From contig CM068540.1 of NCBI GenBank assembly GCA_035048495.1, forward strand, positions 12,074,829-12,138,828: a stretch of DNA of 64,000 nt, read 5' to 3'. Positions within the stretch are counted from its first letter, which is position 1; the number at the start of each line of letters is the position of its first letter. Positions 1-13,576 of the stretch are shown piece by piece. The position numbers and the translations under genes were made by a program. A model generated the notes under the pieces. The model was not told where the DNA came from. It ran no database searches and worked only from the letters and a program-made list of their open reading frames with translations. This DNA comes from Euptelea pleiosperma. Its lineage: Eukaryota > Streptophyta > Magnoliopsida > Ranunculales > Eupteleaceae.

Positions 1-3000
1 GGACCTCGTAATTAGACTCGAATTCTTCCATTACTATTGTTTCAACACATTTGAAGTGTTGGAACAAGATTCGGAACAGTCGAAACAAGTTAGCTCCATC
101 CGTGCGTCAACGTCTCAAATTGGACTCAGTTTGTGTGTTACATTCCGAAGCCTATAACTTGTGACTTTTTCGCAATCGGAACTCGTAATTAGACTCGAAT
201 TCTTCCATTACTATTGTTTCAACACATTTGAAGTGTTGGAACAAGATTTGGGACAGTCGAAACAAGTTAGCTCCATCCGTGCGTCAACGTCTCAAATTGG
301 ACTCAGTTTGTGTGTTACATTCCGAAGCCAATAACTTGTGAATTTTTCGCAACCAAAGCTCGTAATTGGACTCAAACTATTCCATTACTTTTGTTTTAAC
401 AGATTTGAAGTGTTGGAATAAGATTTGGGACAGTCGAAACAAGTTAGCTCCATCCGTGCGTCAACGTCTCAAATTGGACTCAGTTTGTGTGTTACATTCC
501 GAAGCCTATAACTTGTAACTTTTTCGCAACCGGACCTCGTAATTAGACACGAATTCTTCCATTACTATTGTTTCAACACATTTGAAGTGTTGGAATAAGA
601 TTCGGGACAGTGGAAACAAGTTAGCTCCATCCGTGCGTCAACGTCTCAAATTGGACTCAGTTTGTGTGTTACATTCCGAAGCCTATAACTTGTTACTTTT
701 TCGCAACCGAAACTCGTAATTAGACTCGAATTCTTCCATTACAATTGTTTCAACACATTTGAAGTGTTGGAAGAAGATTTGGGACAGTCGAAACAAGTTA
801 GCTCCATCCGTGCGTCAACGTCTCAAATTGGACTCAGTTTGTGTGTTACATTCCGAAGCCTATAACTTGTGACTTTTTCGCAACCGGACCTCGTAATTAG
901 ACTCGAATTCTTCCATTACTATTGTTTCAACACATTTGATGTGTTGGAACAAGATTCGGGATAGTCGAAACAAGTTAGCTCCATCCGTGCGTCAACGTCT
1001 CAAATTGGACTCAGTTTGTGTGTTACATTCCGAAGCCTATAACTTGTTACTTTTTCGCAACCGGAACTCGTAATTAGACTCGAATTCTTCCATTACAATT
1101 GTTTCAACACATTTGAAGTGTTGGAACAAGATTTGGGACAGTGGAAACAAGTTAGCTCCATCCGTGCGTCAACGTCTCAAATTGGACTCAGTTTGTGTGT
1201 TACATTCCGAAGCCTATAACTTGTGACTTTTTCGCAACCAGACCTCGTAATTGGACTCAAACTCTTCCATTACTATTGTTTCAACAGATTTAAAGTGTTA
1301 GAACAAGATTTGGGACAGTCGAAACAAGTTTGCTCAATCCGTGCGTCAACGTCTCAAATTGGACTCAGTTTGTGTGTTACATTCCGAAGCCAATAACTTG
1401 TGAATTTTTCGCAACCAAAGCTCGTAATTGGACTCAAATTATTCCATTACTTTTGTTTCAACAGATTTGAAGTGTTGCAATAAGATTTGGGACAGTCGAA
1501 ACAAGTTAGCTCCATCCGTGCGTCAACGTCTCAAATTGGACTCAGTTTGTGTGTTACATTCCGAAGCCTATAACTTGTAACTTTTTCGCAACCGGACCTC
1601 GTAATTAGACTCGAATTCTTCCATTACTATTGTTTCAACACATTTGAAGTGTTGGAATAAGATTTGGGACAGTGGAAACAAGTTAGCTCCATCCGTGCGT
1701 CAACGTCTCAAATTGGACTCAGTTTGTGTGTTACATTCCGAAGCCTATAACTTGTGACTTTTTCGCAACCGGACCTCGTAATTAGACTCGAATTCTTCCA
1801 TTACTATTGTTTCAACACATTTGAAGTGTTGGAACAAAATTTGGGACAGTCGAAACAAGTTAGCTCTATCCGTGCGTCAACGTCTCAAATTGGACTCAGT
1901 TTGTGTGTTACATTCCGAAGCCTATAACTTGTGACTTTTTCGCAACCGGACCTCGTAATTAGACTCGAATTCTTCCATTACTATTGTTTCAACACATTTG
2001 AAGTGTTGGAACAAGATTCGGGACAGTCGAAACAAGTTAGTTCCATCCGTGCGTCAACGTCTCAAATTGGACTCAGTTTGTGTGTTACATTCCGAAGCCA
2101 ATAACCTGGGACTTTTTCGCAACCAAACCTCGTAATTCAACTCAAACTCTTCCATCACTATTGTTTCAACACATTTGAAGTGTTGGAACAAGATTCGGAC
2201 CAGTCGAAACAAGTTAGCTCCATCCGTGCGTCAACGTCTCAAATTGGACTCAGTTTGTGTGTTACATTCCGAAGCCTATAACTTGTGACTTTTTCGCAAT
2301 CGGAACTCGTAATTAGACTCTAATTCTTCCATTACTATTGTTTCAACACATTTGAAGTGCTGGAACAAGATTCGGGACAGTCGAAACAAGTTAGCTCCAT
2401 CCGTGCGTCAACGTCTCAAATTGGACTCAGTTTGTGTGTTACATTCCGAAGCCTATAACTTGTGACTTTTTCGCAACCAGACCTTGTAATTGGACTCAAA
2501 CTCTTCCATTACTATTGTTTCAATAGATTTGAAGTGTTGGAACAAGATTTGGGACAGTCGAAACAAGTTAGCTCCATCCGTGCGTCAACGTCTCAAATTG
2601 GACTCAATTTGTGTGTTACATTCCGAAGCCTATAACTTGTGACTTTTTCGCAACCAGACCTCGTAATTGGACTCAAACTCTTCCCTTACTGTTGTTTCAA
2701 CACATTTGAAGTGTTGGAGCAAGATTCGGACCAGTCGAAACAAGTTAGCTCCATTCGTGTGTCAACGTCTCAAATTGGACTAAGTTTGTGTGTTACATTC
2801 CGAAGCCTATAACTTGTGACTTTTTCGCAACCAGTGCTCATAATTGGACTCAAACTCTTCCATTACTTTTGTTTCAACAGATTTGAAGTGTTGGAACAAG
2901 ATTCGGGACAGTCGAAACAAGTTAGCTCCATCCGTGCGTCAACGTCTCAAATTGGACTCAGTTTGTGTGTTACATTCCGAAGCCTATAACTTGTGACTTT

Positions 3001-5839
3001 TTCGCAACCGGAACTCGTAATTAGACTCGAATTCTTCCATTACTATTGTTTCAACACATTTGAAGTGTTGGAACAAGATTCGGGACAGTCGAAACAAGTT
3101 AGCTCCATCCGTGCGTCAACGTCTCAAATTGGACTCAGTTTGTGTGTTACATTCCGAAACCAATAACTTGTGAATTTTTCGCAACCAAAGCTCGTAATTG
3201 GACTCAAACTATTCCATTACTTTTGTTTCAACAGATTTGAAGTGTTGGAATAAGATTTGGGACAGTCGAAACAAGTTAGCTCCATCCATGCGTCAACGTC
3301 TCAAATTGGACTCAGTTTGTGTGTTACATTGCGAAGCCTATAACTTGTAACTTTTTCGCAACCGGACCTCGTAATTAGACTCGAATTCTTCCATTACTAT
3401 TGTTTCAACACATTTGAAGTGTTGGAACAAGATTCGGGACAGTCGAAACAAGTTAGCTCCATCCGTGCGTCAACGTCTCAAATTGGACTCAGTTTGTGTG
3501 TTACATTCCGAAGCCTATAACTTGTGACTTTTTCGCAACTGGAACTCGTAATTAGACTCGAATTCTTCCATTACTATTGTTTCAACACATTTGAAGTGAT
3601 TGAACAAGCTTTGGGACAGTCGAAACAAGTTAGCTCCATCCGTGCGTCAACGTCTCAAATTGGACTCAGTTTGTGTGTTACATTCCGAAGCCAATAACTT
3701 GTGAATTTTTCGCAACCAAATCTCGTAATTGGACTCAAACTATTCCATTACTTTTGTTTCAACAGATTTGAAGTGTTGGAATAAGATTTGGGACAGTCGA
3801 AACAAGTTAGCTCCATTCGTGCGTCAACGTCTCAAATTGGACTCAGTTTGTGTGTTACATTCCGAAGCCTATAACTTGTGACTTTTTCGCAACCGGACCT
3901 CGTCATTAGACTCGAATTCTTCCATTACTACTGTTTTAACACATTTGAAGTGTTGGAACAAGATTCGGGACAGTCGAAACAAGTTAGCTCCATCCGTGCG
4001 TCAACGTCTCAAATTGGACTCAGTTTGTGTTACATTCCGAAGCCTATAACTTGTTACTTTTTCGCAACCGGAACTCGTAATTAGACTCGAATTCTTCCAT
4101 TACTATTGTTTCAACACATTTGAAGTGTTGGAACAAGATTTGGGACAGTCGAAACAAGTTAGCTCCATCCGTGCGTCAACGTCTCAAATTGGACTCAGTT
4201 TGTGTATTACATTCCGAAGCCTATAACTTGTGACTTTTTCGCAACCAGACCTCGTAATTGGACTCAAACTCTTCCATTACTATTGTTTCAACAGATTTAA
4301 AGTGTTAGAACAAGATTTGGGACAGTCGAAACAAGTTTGCTCAATCCGTGCGTCAACGTCTCAAATTGGACTCAGTTTGTGTGTTACATTCAGAAGCCAA
4401 TAACTTGTGAATTTTTCGCAACCAAAGCTCGTAATTGGACTCAAACTATTCCATTACTTTTGTTTCAACAGATTTGAAGTGTTGGAATAAGATTTGGGAC
4501 AGTCGAAACAAGTTAGCTCCATCCGTGCGTCAACGTCTCAAATTGGACTCAGTTTGTGTGTTACATTCCGAAGCCTATAACTTGTGACTTTTTCGCAACC
4601 GGACCTCGTAATTAGACTCGAATTCTTCCATTACTATTGTTTCAACACATTTGAAGTGTTGGAACAAGATTCGGGATAGTCGAAACAAGTTAGCTCCATC
4701 CGTGCGTCAACGTCTCAAATTGGACTCTGTTTGTGTGTTACATTCCGAAGCCTATAACTTGTTACTTTTTCGCAACCGAAACTCGTAATTAGACTCGAAT
4801 TCTTCCATTACAATTGTTTCAACACATTTGAAGTGTTGGAAGAAGATTTGGGACAGTCGAAACAAGTTAGCTCCATCCGTGCGTCAACGTCTCAAATTGG
4901 ACTCAGTTTGTGTGTTACATTCCGAAGCCTATAACTTGTGACTTTTTCGCAACCAGACCTCGTAATTGGACTCAAACTCTTCCATTACTATTGTTTCAAC
5001 AGATTTAAAGTGTTAGAACAAGATTTGGGACAGTCGAAACAAGTTTGCTCAATCCGTGCATCAACGTCTCAAATTGGACTCAGTTTGTGTGTTACATTCA
5101 GAAGCCAATAACTTGTGAATTTTTCGCAACCAAAGCTCGTAATTGGACTCAAACTATTCCATTACTTTTGTTTCAACAGATTTGAAGTGTTGGAATAAGA
5201 TTTGTGACAGTCGAAACAAGTTAGCTCCATCCGTGCGTCAACGTCTCAAATTGGACTCAGTTTGTGTGTTACATTCCGAAGCCTATAACTTGTGACTTTT
5301 TCGCAACCAGTGCTCATAATTGGACTCAAACTCTTCCATTACTTTTGTTTCAACAGATTTGAAGTGTTGGAATAAGATTTGTGACAGTCGAAACAAGTTA
5401 GCTCCATCCGTGCGTCAACGTCTCAAATTGGACTCAGTTTGTGTGTTACATTCCGAAGCCTATAACTTGTGACTTTTTCGCAACCGGACCTCGTAATTAG
5501 ACTCAAATTCTTCCATGACTATTGTTTCAACACATTTGAAGTGTTGGAACAAGATTCGGGACAGTCGAAACAAGTTAGCTCCATCCGTGCGTCAACGTCT
5601 CAAATTGGACTCAGTTTGTGTGTTACATTCCGAAGCCAATAACTTGTGAATTTTTCGCAACCAAAGCTCGTAATTGGACTCAAACTATTCCATTACTTTT
5701 GTTTCAACAGATTTGAAGTGTTGGAATAAGATTTGGGACCGTCGAAACAAGTTAGCTCCATCCGTGCGTCAACGTCTCAAATAGGACTCAGTTTGTGTGT
5801 TACATTCCGAAGCCGATAACTTGTAACGTTTTCGCAACC
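1..5839 (+). repeat. Satellite block A (33 monomers)
   Basis: This stretch of 33 monomers (33 x 177 minus one 2-bp deletion) is followed by a second copy offset by 5839 bp. Variant bases repeat in order. Examples are the odd AACCTGGGACTTTTTCGC monomer at 2104 and 7943, the CGGAACAGTC variant in the first monomer and again near 5911, and the TCCCTTACTG variant at 2682 and 8521. Positions 1 to about 2890 match 5840 to about 8729 with very few changes. Confidence 0.85.
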
Positions 5840-8800
5840 GGACCTCGTAATTAGACTCGAATTCTTCCATTACTATTGTTTCAACACATTTGAAGTGTTG
5901 GAACAAGATTCGGAACAGTCGAAACAAGTTAGCTCCATCCGTGCGTCAACGTCTCAAATTGGACTCAGTTTGTGTGTTACATTCCGAAGCCTATAACTTG
6001 TGACTTTTTCGCAATCGGAACTCGTAATTAGACTCGAATTCTTCCATTACTATTGTTTCAACACATTTGAAGTGTTGGAACAAGATTTGGGACAGTCGAA
6101 ACAAGTTAGCTCCATCCGTGCGTCAACGTCTCAAATTGGACTCAGTTTTTGTGTTACATTCCGAAGCCAATAACTTGTGAATTTTTCGCAACCAAAGCTC
6201 GTAATTGGACTCAAACTATTCCATTACTTTTGTTTTAACAGATTTGAAGTGTTGGAATAAGATTTGGGACAGTCGAAACAAGTTAGCTCCATCCGTGCGT
6301 CAACGTCTCAAATTGGACTCAGTTTGTGTGTTACATTCCGAAGCCTATAACTTGTAACTTTTTCGCAACCGGACCTCGTAATTAGACACGAATTCTTCCA
6401 TTACTATTGTTTCAACACATTTGAAGTGTTGGAATAAGATTCGGGACAGTGGAAACAAGTTAGCTCCATCCGTGCGTCAACGTCTCAAATTGGACTCAGT
6501 TTGTGTGTTACATTCCGAAGCCTATAACTTGTTACTTTTTCGCAACCGAAACTCGTAATTAGACTCGAATTCTTCCATTACAATTGTTTCAACACATTTG
6601 AAGTGTTGGAAGAAGATTTGGGACAGTCGAAACAAGTTAGCTCCATCCGTGCGTCAACGTCTCAAATTGGACTCAGTTTGTGTGTTACATTCCGAAGCCT
6701 ATAACTTGTGACTTTTTCGCAACCGGACCTCGTAATTAGACTCGAATTCTTCCATTACTATTGTTTCAACACATTTGATGTGTTGGAACAAGATTCGGGA
6801 TAGTCGAAACAAGTTAGCTCCATCCGTGCGTCAACGTCTCAAATTGGACTCAGTTTGTGTGTTACATTCCGAAGCCTATAACTTGTTACTTTTTCGCAAC
6901 CGGAACTCGTAATTAGACTCGAATTCTTCCATTACAATTGTTTCAACACATTTGAAGTGTTGGAACAAGATTTGGGACAGTGGAAACAAGTTAGCTCCAT
7001 CCGTGCGTCAACGTCTCAAATTGGACTCAGTTTGTGTGTTACATTCCGAAGCCTATAACTTGTGACTTTTTCGCAACCAGACCTCGTAATTGGACTCAAA
7101 CTCTTCCATTACTATTGTTTCAACAGATTTAAAGTGTTAGAACAAGATTTGGGACAGTCGAAACAAGTTTGCTCAATCCGTGCGTCAACGTCTCAAATTG
7201 GACTCAGTTTGTGTGTTACATTCCGAAGCCAATAACTTGTGAATTTTTCGCAACCAAAGCTCGTAATTGGACTCAAATTATTCCATTACTTTTGTTTCAA
7301 CAGATTTGAAGTGTTGCAATAAGATTTGGGACAGTCGAAACAAGTTAGCTCCATCCGTGCGTCAACGTCTCAAATTGGACTCAGTTTGTGTGTTACATTC
7401 CGAAGCCTATAACTTGTAACTTTTTCGCAACCGGACCTCGTAATTAGACTCGAATTCTTCCATTACTATTGTTTCAACACATTTGAAGTGTTGGAATAAG
7501 ATTTGGGACAGTGGAAACAAGTTAGCTCCATCCGTGCGTCAACGTCTCAAATTGGACTCAGTTTGTGTGTTACATTCCGAAGCCTATAACTTGTGACTTT
7601 TTCGCAACCGGACCTCGTAATTAGACTCGAATTCTTCCATTACTATTGTTTCAACACATTTGAAGTGTTGGAACAAAATTTGGGACAGTCGAAACAAGTT
7701 AGCTCTATCCGTGCGTCAACGTCTCAAATTGGACTCAGTTTGTGTGTTACATTCCGAAGCCTATAACTTGTGACTTTTTCGCAACCGGACCTCGTAATTA
7801 GACTCGAATTCTTCCATTACTATTGTTTCAACACATTTGAAGTGTTGGAACAAGATTCGGGACAGTCGAAACAAGTTAGTTCCATCCGTGCGTCAACGTC
7901 TCAAATTGGACTCAGTTTGTGTGTTACATTCCGAAGCCAATAACCTGGGACTTTTTCGCAACCAAACCTCGTAATTCAACTCAAACTCTTCCATCACTAT
8001 TGTTTCAACACATTTGAAGTGTTGGAACAAGATTCGGACCAGTCGAAACAAGTTAGCTCCATCCGTGCGTCAACGTCTCAAATTGGACTCAGTTTGTGTG
8101 TTACATTCCGAAGCCTATAACTTGTGACTTTTTCGCAATCGGAACTCGTAATTAGACTCTAATTCTTCCATTACTATTGTTTCAACACATTTGAAGTGCT
8201 GGAACAAGATTCGGGACAGTCGAAACAAGTTAGCTCCATCCGTGCGTCAACGTCTCAAATTGGACTCAGTTTGTGTGTTACATTCCGAAGCCTATAACTT
8301 GTGACTTTTTCGCAACCAGACCTTGTAATTGGACTCAAACTCTTCCATTACTATTGTTTCAATAGATTTGAAGTGTTGGAACAAGATTTGGGACAGTCGA
8401 AACAAGTTAGCTCCATCCGTGCGTCAACGTCTCAAATTGGACTCAATTTGTGTGTTACATTCCGAAGCCTATAACTTGTGACTTTTTCGCAACCAGACCT
8501 CGTAATTGGACTCAAACTCTTCCCTTACTGTTGTTTCAACACATTTGAAGTGTTGGAGCAAGATTCGGACCAGTCGAAACAAGTTAGCTCCATTCGTGTG
8601 TCAACGTCTCAAATTGGACTAAGTTTGTGTGTTACATTCCGAAGCCTATAACTTGTGACTTTTTCGCAACCAGTGCTCATAATTGGACTCAAACTCTTCC
8701 ATTACTTTTGTTTCAACAGATTTGAAGTGTTGGAATAAGATTTGTGACAGTCGAAACAAGTTAGCTCCATCCGTGCGTCAACGTCTCAAATTGGACTCAG

Positions 8801-11125
8801 TTTGTGTGTTACATTCCGAAGCCTATAACTTGTGACTTTTTCGCAACCGGAACTCGTAATTAGACTCGAATTCTTCCATTACTATTGTTTCAACACATTT
8901 GAAGTGTTGGAACAAGATTTGGGACAGTCGAAACAAGTTAGCTCCATCCGTGCGTCAACGTCTCAAATTGGACTCAGTTTGTGTGTTACATTCCGAAGCC
9001 AATAACTTGTGAATTTTTCGCAACCAAAGCTCGTAATTGGACTCAAACTATTCCATTACTTTTGTTTTAACAGATTTGAAGTGTTGGAATAAGATTTGGG
9101 ACAGTCGAAACAAGTTAGCTCCATTCGTGCGTCAACGTCTCAAATTGGACTCAGTTTGTGTGTTACATTCCGAAGCCTATAACTTGTGACTTTTTCGCAA
9201 CCGGACCTCGTAATTAGACTCGAATTCTTCCATTACTACTGTTTCAACACATTTGAAGTGTTGGAACAAGATTCGGGACAGTCGAAACAAGTTAGCTCCA
9301 TCCGTGCGTCAACGTCTCAAATTGGACTCAGTTTGTGTTACATTCCGAAGCCTATAACTTGTTACTTTTTCGCAACCGGAACTCGTAATTAGACTCGAAT
9401 TCTTCCATTACTATTGTTTCAACACATTTGAAGTGTTGGAACAAGATTTGGGACAGTTGAAACAAGTTAGCTCCATCCGTGCGTCAACGTCTCAAATTGG
9501 ACTCAGTTTGTGTATTACATTCCGAAGCCTATAACTTGTGACTTTTTCGCAACCAGACCTCGTAATTGGACTCAAACTCTTCCATTACTATTGTTTCAAC
9601 AGATTTAAAGTGTTAGAACAAGATTTGGGACAGTCGAAACAAGTTTGCTCAATCCGTGCGTCAACGTCTCAAATTGGACTCAGTTTGTGTGTTACATTCA
9701 GAAGCCAATAACTTGTGAATTTTTCGCAACCAAAGCTCGTAATTGGACTCAAACTATTCCATTACTTTTGTTTCAACAGATTTGAAGTGTTGGAATAAGA
9801 TTTGGGACAGTCGAAACAAGTTAGCTCCATCCGTGCGTCAACGTCTCAAATTGGACTCAGTTTGTGTGTTACATTCCGAAGCCTATAACTTGTGACTTTT
9901 TCGCAACCGGACCTCGTAATTACACTCGAATTCTTCCATTACTATTGTTTCAACACATTTGAAGTGTTGGAACAAGATTCGGGATAGTCGAAACAAGTTA
10001 GCTCCATCCGTGCGTCAACATCTCAAATTGGACTCAGTTTGTGTGTTACATTCCGAAGCCTATAACTTGTTACTTTTTCGCAACCGGAACTCGTAATTAG
10101 ACTCGAATTCTTCCATCACAATTGTTTCAACACATTTGAAGTGTTGGAACAAGATTTGGGACAGTCGAAACAAGTTAGCTCCATCCGTGCGTCAACGTCT
10201 CAAATTGGACTCAGTTTGTGTGTTACATTCCGAAGCCTATAACTTGTGACTTTTTCGCAACCAGACCTCGTAATTGGACTCAAACTCTTCCATTACTATT
10301 GTTTCAACAGATTTAAAGTGTTAGAACAAGATTTGGGACAGTCGAAACAAGTTTGCTCAATCCGTGCGTCAACGTCTCAAATTGGACTCAGTTTGTGTGT
10401 TACATTCAGAAGCCAATAACTTGTGAATTTTTCGCAACCAAAGCTCGTAATTGGACTCAAACTATTCCATTACTTTTGTTTCAACAGATTTGAAGTGTTG
10501 GAATAAGATTTGGGACAGTCGAAACAAGTTAGCTCCATCCGTGCGTCAACGTCTCAAATTGGACTTAGTTTGTGTGTTACATTCCGAAGCCTATAACTTG
10601 TGACTTTTTCGCAACCGGACCTCGTAATTAGACTCGAATTCTTCCATTACTATTGTTTCAACACATTTGAAGTGTTGGAACAAGATTCGGGATAGTCGAA
10701 ACAAGTTAGCTCCATCCGTGCGTCAACGTCTCAAATTGGACTCAGTTTGTGTGTTACATTCCGAAGCCTATAACTTGTTACTTTTTCGCAACCGGAACTC
10801 GTAATTAGACTCGAATTCTTCCATTACAATTGTTTCAACACATTTGAAGTGTTGGAACAAGATTTGGGACAGTCGAAACAAGTTAGCTCCATCCGTGCGT
10901 CAACGTCTCAAATTGGACTCAGTTTGTGTGTTACATTCCGAAGCCTATAACTTGTGACTTTTTCGCAACCAGACCTCGTAATTGGACTCAAACTCTTCCA
11001 TTACTATTGTTTCAACAGATTTAAAGTGTTAGAACAAGATTTGGGACAGTCGAAACAAGTTTGCTCAATCCGTGCGTCAACGTCTCAAATTGGACTCAGT
11101 TTGTGTGTTACATTCCGAAGCCTAT
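5840..11125 (+). repeat. Satellite block B (second copy of A, plus a 4-monomer repeat)
   Basis: It matches block A at an offset of 5839 up to about 8729. From there the offset is 5308, for example 3878 pairs with 9186, so block B has lost exactly three monomers (531 bp). The match runs to about 10588. A four-monomer unit (708 bp) is then repeated: the run starting near 9908 recurs near 10616 with the same order of variants (CGGGATAGTC, then ATTACAATTG or ATCACAATTG, then the TTTAAAGTGTTAG monomer). Confidence 0.8.
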
Positions 11126-13495
11126 AACTTGTAACTTTTTCGCAACCGGACCTCGTAATTAGACTCGAATTCTTCCATTACTATTGTTTCAACACATTTG
11201 AAGTGTTGGAACAAAATTTGGGACAGTCGAAACAAGTTAGCTCCATCCGTGCGTCAACGTCTCAAATTGGACTCAGTTTGTGTGTTACATTCCGAAGCCT
11301 ATAACTTGTGACTTTTTCGCAACCGGACCTCGTAATTAGACTCGAATTCTTCCATTACTATTGTTTCAACACATTTGAAGTGTTGGAACAAGATTCGGGA
11401 CAGTCGAAACAAGTTAGTTCCATCGGTGCGTCAACGTCCCAAATTGGACTCAGTTTGTGTGTTACATTCCGAAGCCAATAACCTGGGACTTTTTCGCAAC
11501 CAAACCTCGTAATTCAACTCAAACTCTTCCATCACTATTGTTTCAACACATTTGAAGTGTTGGAACAAGATTCGGACCAGTCGAAACATGTTAGCTCCAT
11601 CCGTGCGTCAACCTCTCAAATTGGACTCAGTTTGTGTGTTACATTCCGAAGCCTATAACTTGTGACTTTTTCGCAATCGGAACTCGTAATTAGACTCTAA
11701 TTCTTCCATTACTATTGTTTCAACACATTTGAAGTGTTGGAACAAGATTCGGGACAGTCGAAACAAGTTAGCTCCATCCGTGCGTCGTCTCAAATTGGAC
11801 TCAGTTTGTGTGTTACATTCCGAAGCCTATAACTTGTGACTTTTTCGCAACCAGACCTTGTAATTGGACTCAAACTCTTCCATTACTATTGTTTCAACAG
11901 ATTTGAAGTGTTGGAACAAGATTTGGGACAGTCGAAACAAGTTAGCTCCATCCGTGCGTCAACGTCTCAAATTGGACTCAGTTTGTGTGTTACATTCCGA
12001 AGCCTATAACTTGTGACTTTTTCGCAACCAGACCTCGTAATTGGACTCAAACTCTTCCCTTACTGTTGTTTCAATACATTTGAAGTGTTGGAGCAAGATT
12101 CGGACCAGTCGAAACAAGTTAGCTCCATTCGTGCGTCAACGTCTCAAATTGGACTCAGTTTGTGTGTTACATTCCGAAGCCTATAACTTGTGACTTTTTC
12201 GCAACCAGTGCTCATAATTGGACTAAAACTCTTCCATTACTTTTGTTTCAACAGATTTGAAGTGTTGGAATAAGATTTGTGACAGTCGAAACAAGTTAGC
12301 TCCATCCGTGCGTCAACGTCTCAAATTGGACTCAGTTTGTGTGTTACATTCCGAAGCCTATAACTTGTGACTTTTTCGCAACCGGACCTCGTAATTAGAC
12401 TCGAATTCTTCCATGACTATTGTTTCAACACATTTGAAGTGTTGGAACAAGATTCGGGACAGTCGAAACAAGTTAGCTCCATCCGTGCGTCAACGTCTCA
12501 AATTGGACTCAGTTTGTGTGTTACATTCCGAAGCCAATAACTTGTGAATTTTTCGCAACCAAAGCTCGTAATTGGACTCAAACTATTCCATTACTTTTGT
12601 TTCAACAGATTTGAAGTGTTGGAATAAGATTTGGGACCGTCGAAACAAGTTAGCTCCATCCGTGCGTCAACGTCTCAAATAGGACTCAGTTTGTGTGTTA
12701 CATTCCGAAGCCTATAACTTGTAACTTTTTCACAACCGTACCTCGTAATTAGACTCGAATTCTTCCATTACTATTGTTTCAACACATTTGAAGTGTTGGA
12801 ACAAGATTCGGGACAGTCGAAACAAGTTAGCTCCATCCGTGCGTCAACGTCTCAAATTGGACTCAGTTTGTGTGTTACATTCCGAAGCCTATAACTTGTG
12901 ACTTTTTCGCAACCGGAACTCGTAATTAGACTCGAATTCTTCCATTACTATTGTTTCAACACATTTGAAGTGTTGGAACAAGATTTGGGACAGTCGAAAC
13001 AAGTTAGCTCCATCCGTGCGTCAACGTCTCAAATTGGACTCAGTTTGTGTGTTACATTCCGAAGCCAATAACTTGTGAATTTTTCGCAACCAAAGCTCGT
13101 AATTGGACTCAAACTATTCCATTACTTTTGTTTCAACAGATTTGAAGTGTTGGAATAAGATTTGGGACAGTCGAAACAAGTTAGCTCCATCCGTGCGTCA
13201 ACGTCTCAAATTGGACTCAGTTTGTGTGTTACATTCCGAAGCCTATAACTTGTGACTTTTTCGCAACCAGTGCTCGTAATTGGACTCCAACTCTTCCATT
13301 ACTTTTGTTTCAACAGATTTGAAGTGTTGGAATAAGATTTGGGACAGTCGAAACAAGTTAGCTCCATCCGTGCGTCAACGTCTCAAATTGGACTGAGTTT
13401 GTGTGTTTCATTCCGAAGCCTATAACTTGTGACTTTTTCGCAACCGGAACTCGTAATTAGACTTGAATTCTTCCATTACTATTGTTTCAACACAT
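11126..13495 (+). repeat. Satellite block C (third, shortened copy)
   Basis: It first matches block B at offsets of 3715 and then 3538 (one monomer lost), including a third copy of the AACCTGGGACTTTTTCGC monomer at 11481. From about 12206 it follows the end of block A at an offset of 6898, sharing GGGACCGTCG and CAAATAGGACTC with positions near 5738 and 5781. It ends inside a monomer after TTTCAACACAT. Confidence 0.75.
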
Positions 13496-13576
13496 AAGAG
13501 TCTAAAAAAGTTTCAAGTTTTCATTTATTAGGTGAATTTACCGTAATAGCCTAGAACGAAAGTTCAGGGTATTACA
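13496..13576 (-). mobile_element. Fragment of a chromovirus-type LTR (first 81 bp)
   Basis: Read on the minus strand from 13576 it begins TGTAATACCCTGAACTTTCG and keeps the segment GGTAAATTCACCTAATAAAT. It aligns base by base, with scattered changes, to the first ~80 bp of the complete solo LTR at 56542. The fragment is cut on its left by the satellite and on its right meets an Athila-type LTR, so it marks the satellite boundary. Confidence 0.75.

Larger units (their letters stand above)
1..13495 (+). repeat. 177-bp tandem satellite array
   Basis: Head-to-tail monomers of 177 bp, about 76 copies, all in one orientation. Successive copies of the conserved segment TCCGTGCGTCAACGTCTC recur at 177-bp spacing. 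Exceptions are a few units with small deletions: 2 bp near 4030 and near 9338, and 3 bp near 11787. The array runs off the left edge and ends inside a monomer at 13495. Monomers fall into two classes. One reads AATTAGACTCGAATTC and CAACACATTTG; the other reads AATTGGACTCAAACTC and CAACAGATTT. Length, homogeneity and lack of coding content fit a centromeric or pericentromeric plant satellite. That role is inference; the repeat itself is directly visible. Confidence 0.97.

Noticed and set aside
3878..4084. 68-codon open frame in the satellite, repeated identically at 9186-9392
   Set aside because: It is a product of the 2-bp-deleted monomer shifting frame. The exact copy is explained by the block duplication. 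No start context or domain.
1..13495. CRISPR array or 5S rDNA cluster
   Set aside because: Units are contiguous 177-bp monomers without spacers or transcription boxes, and the rest of the window is plainly plant nuclear DNA.
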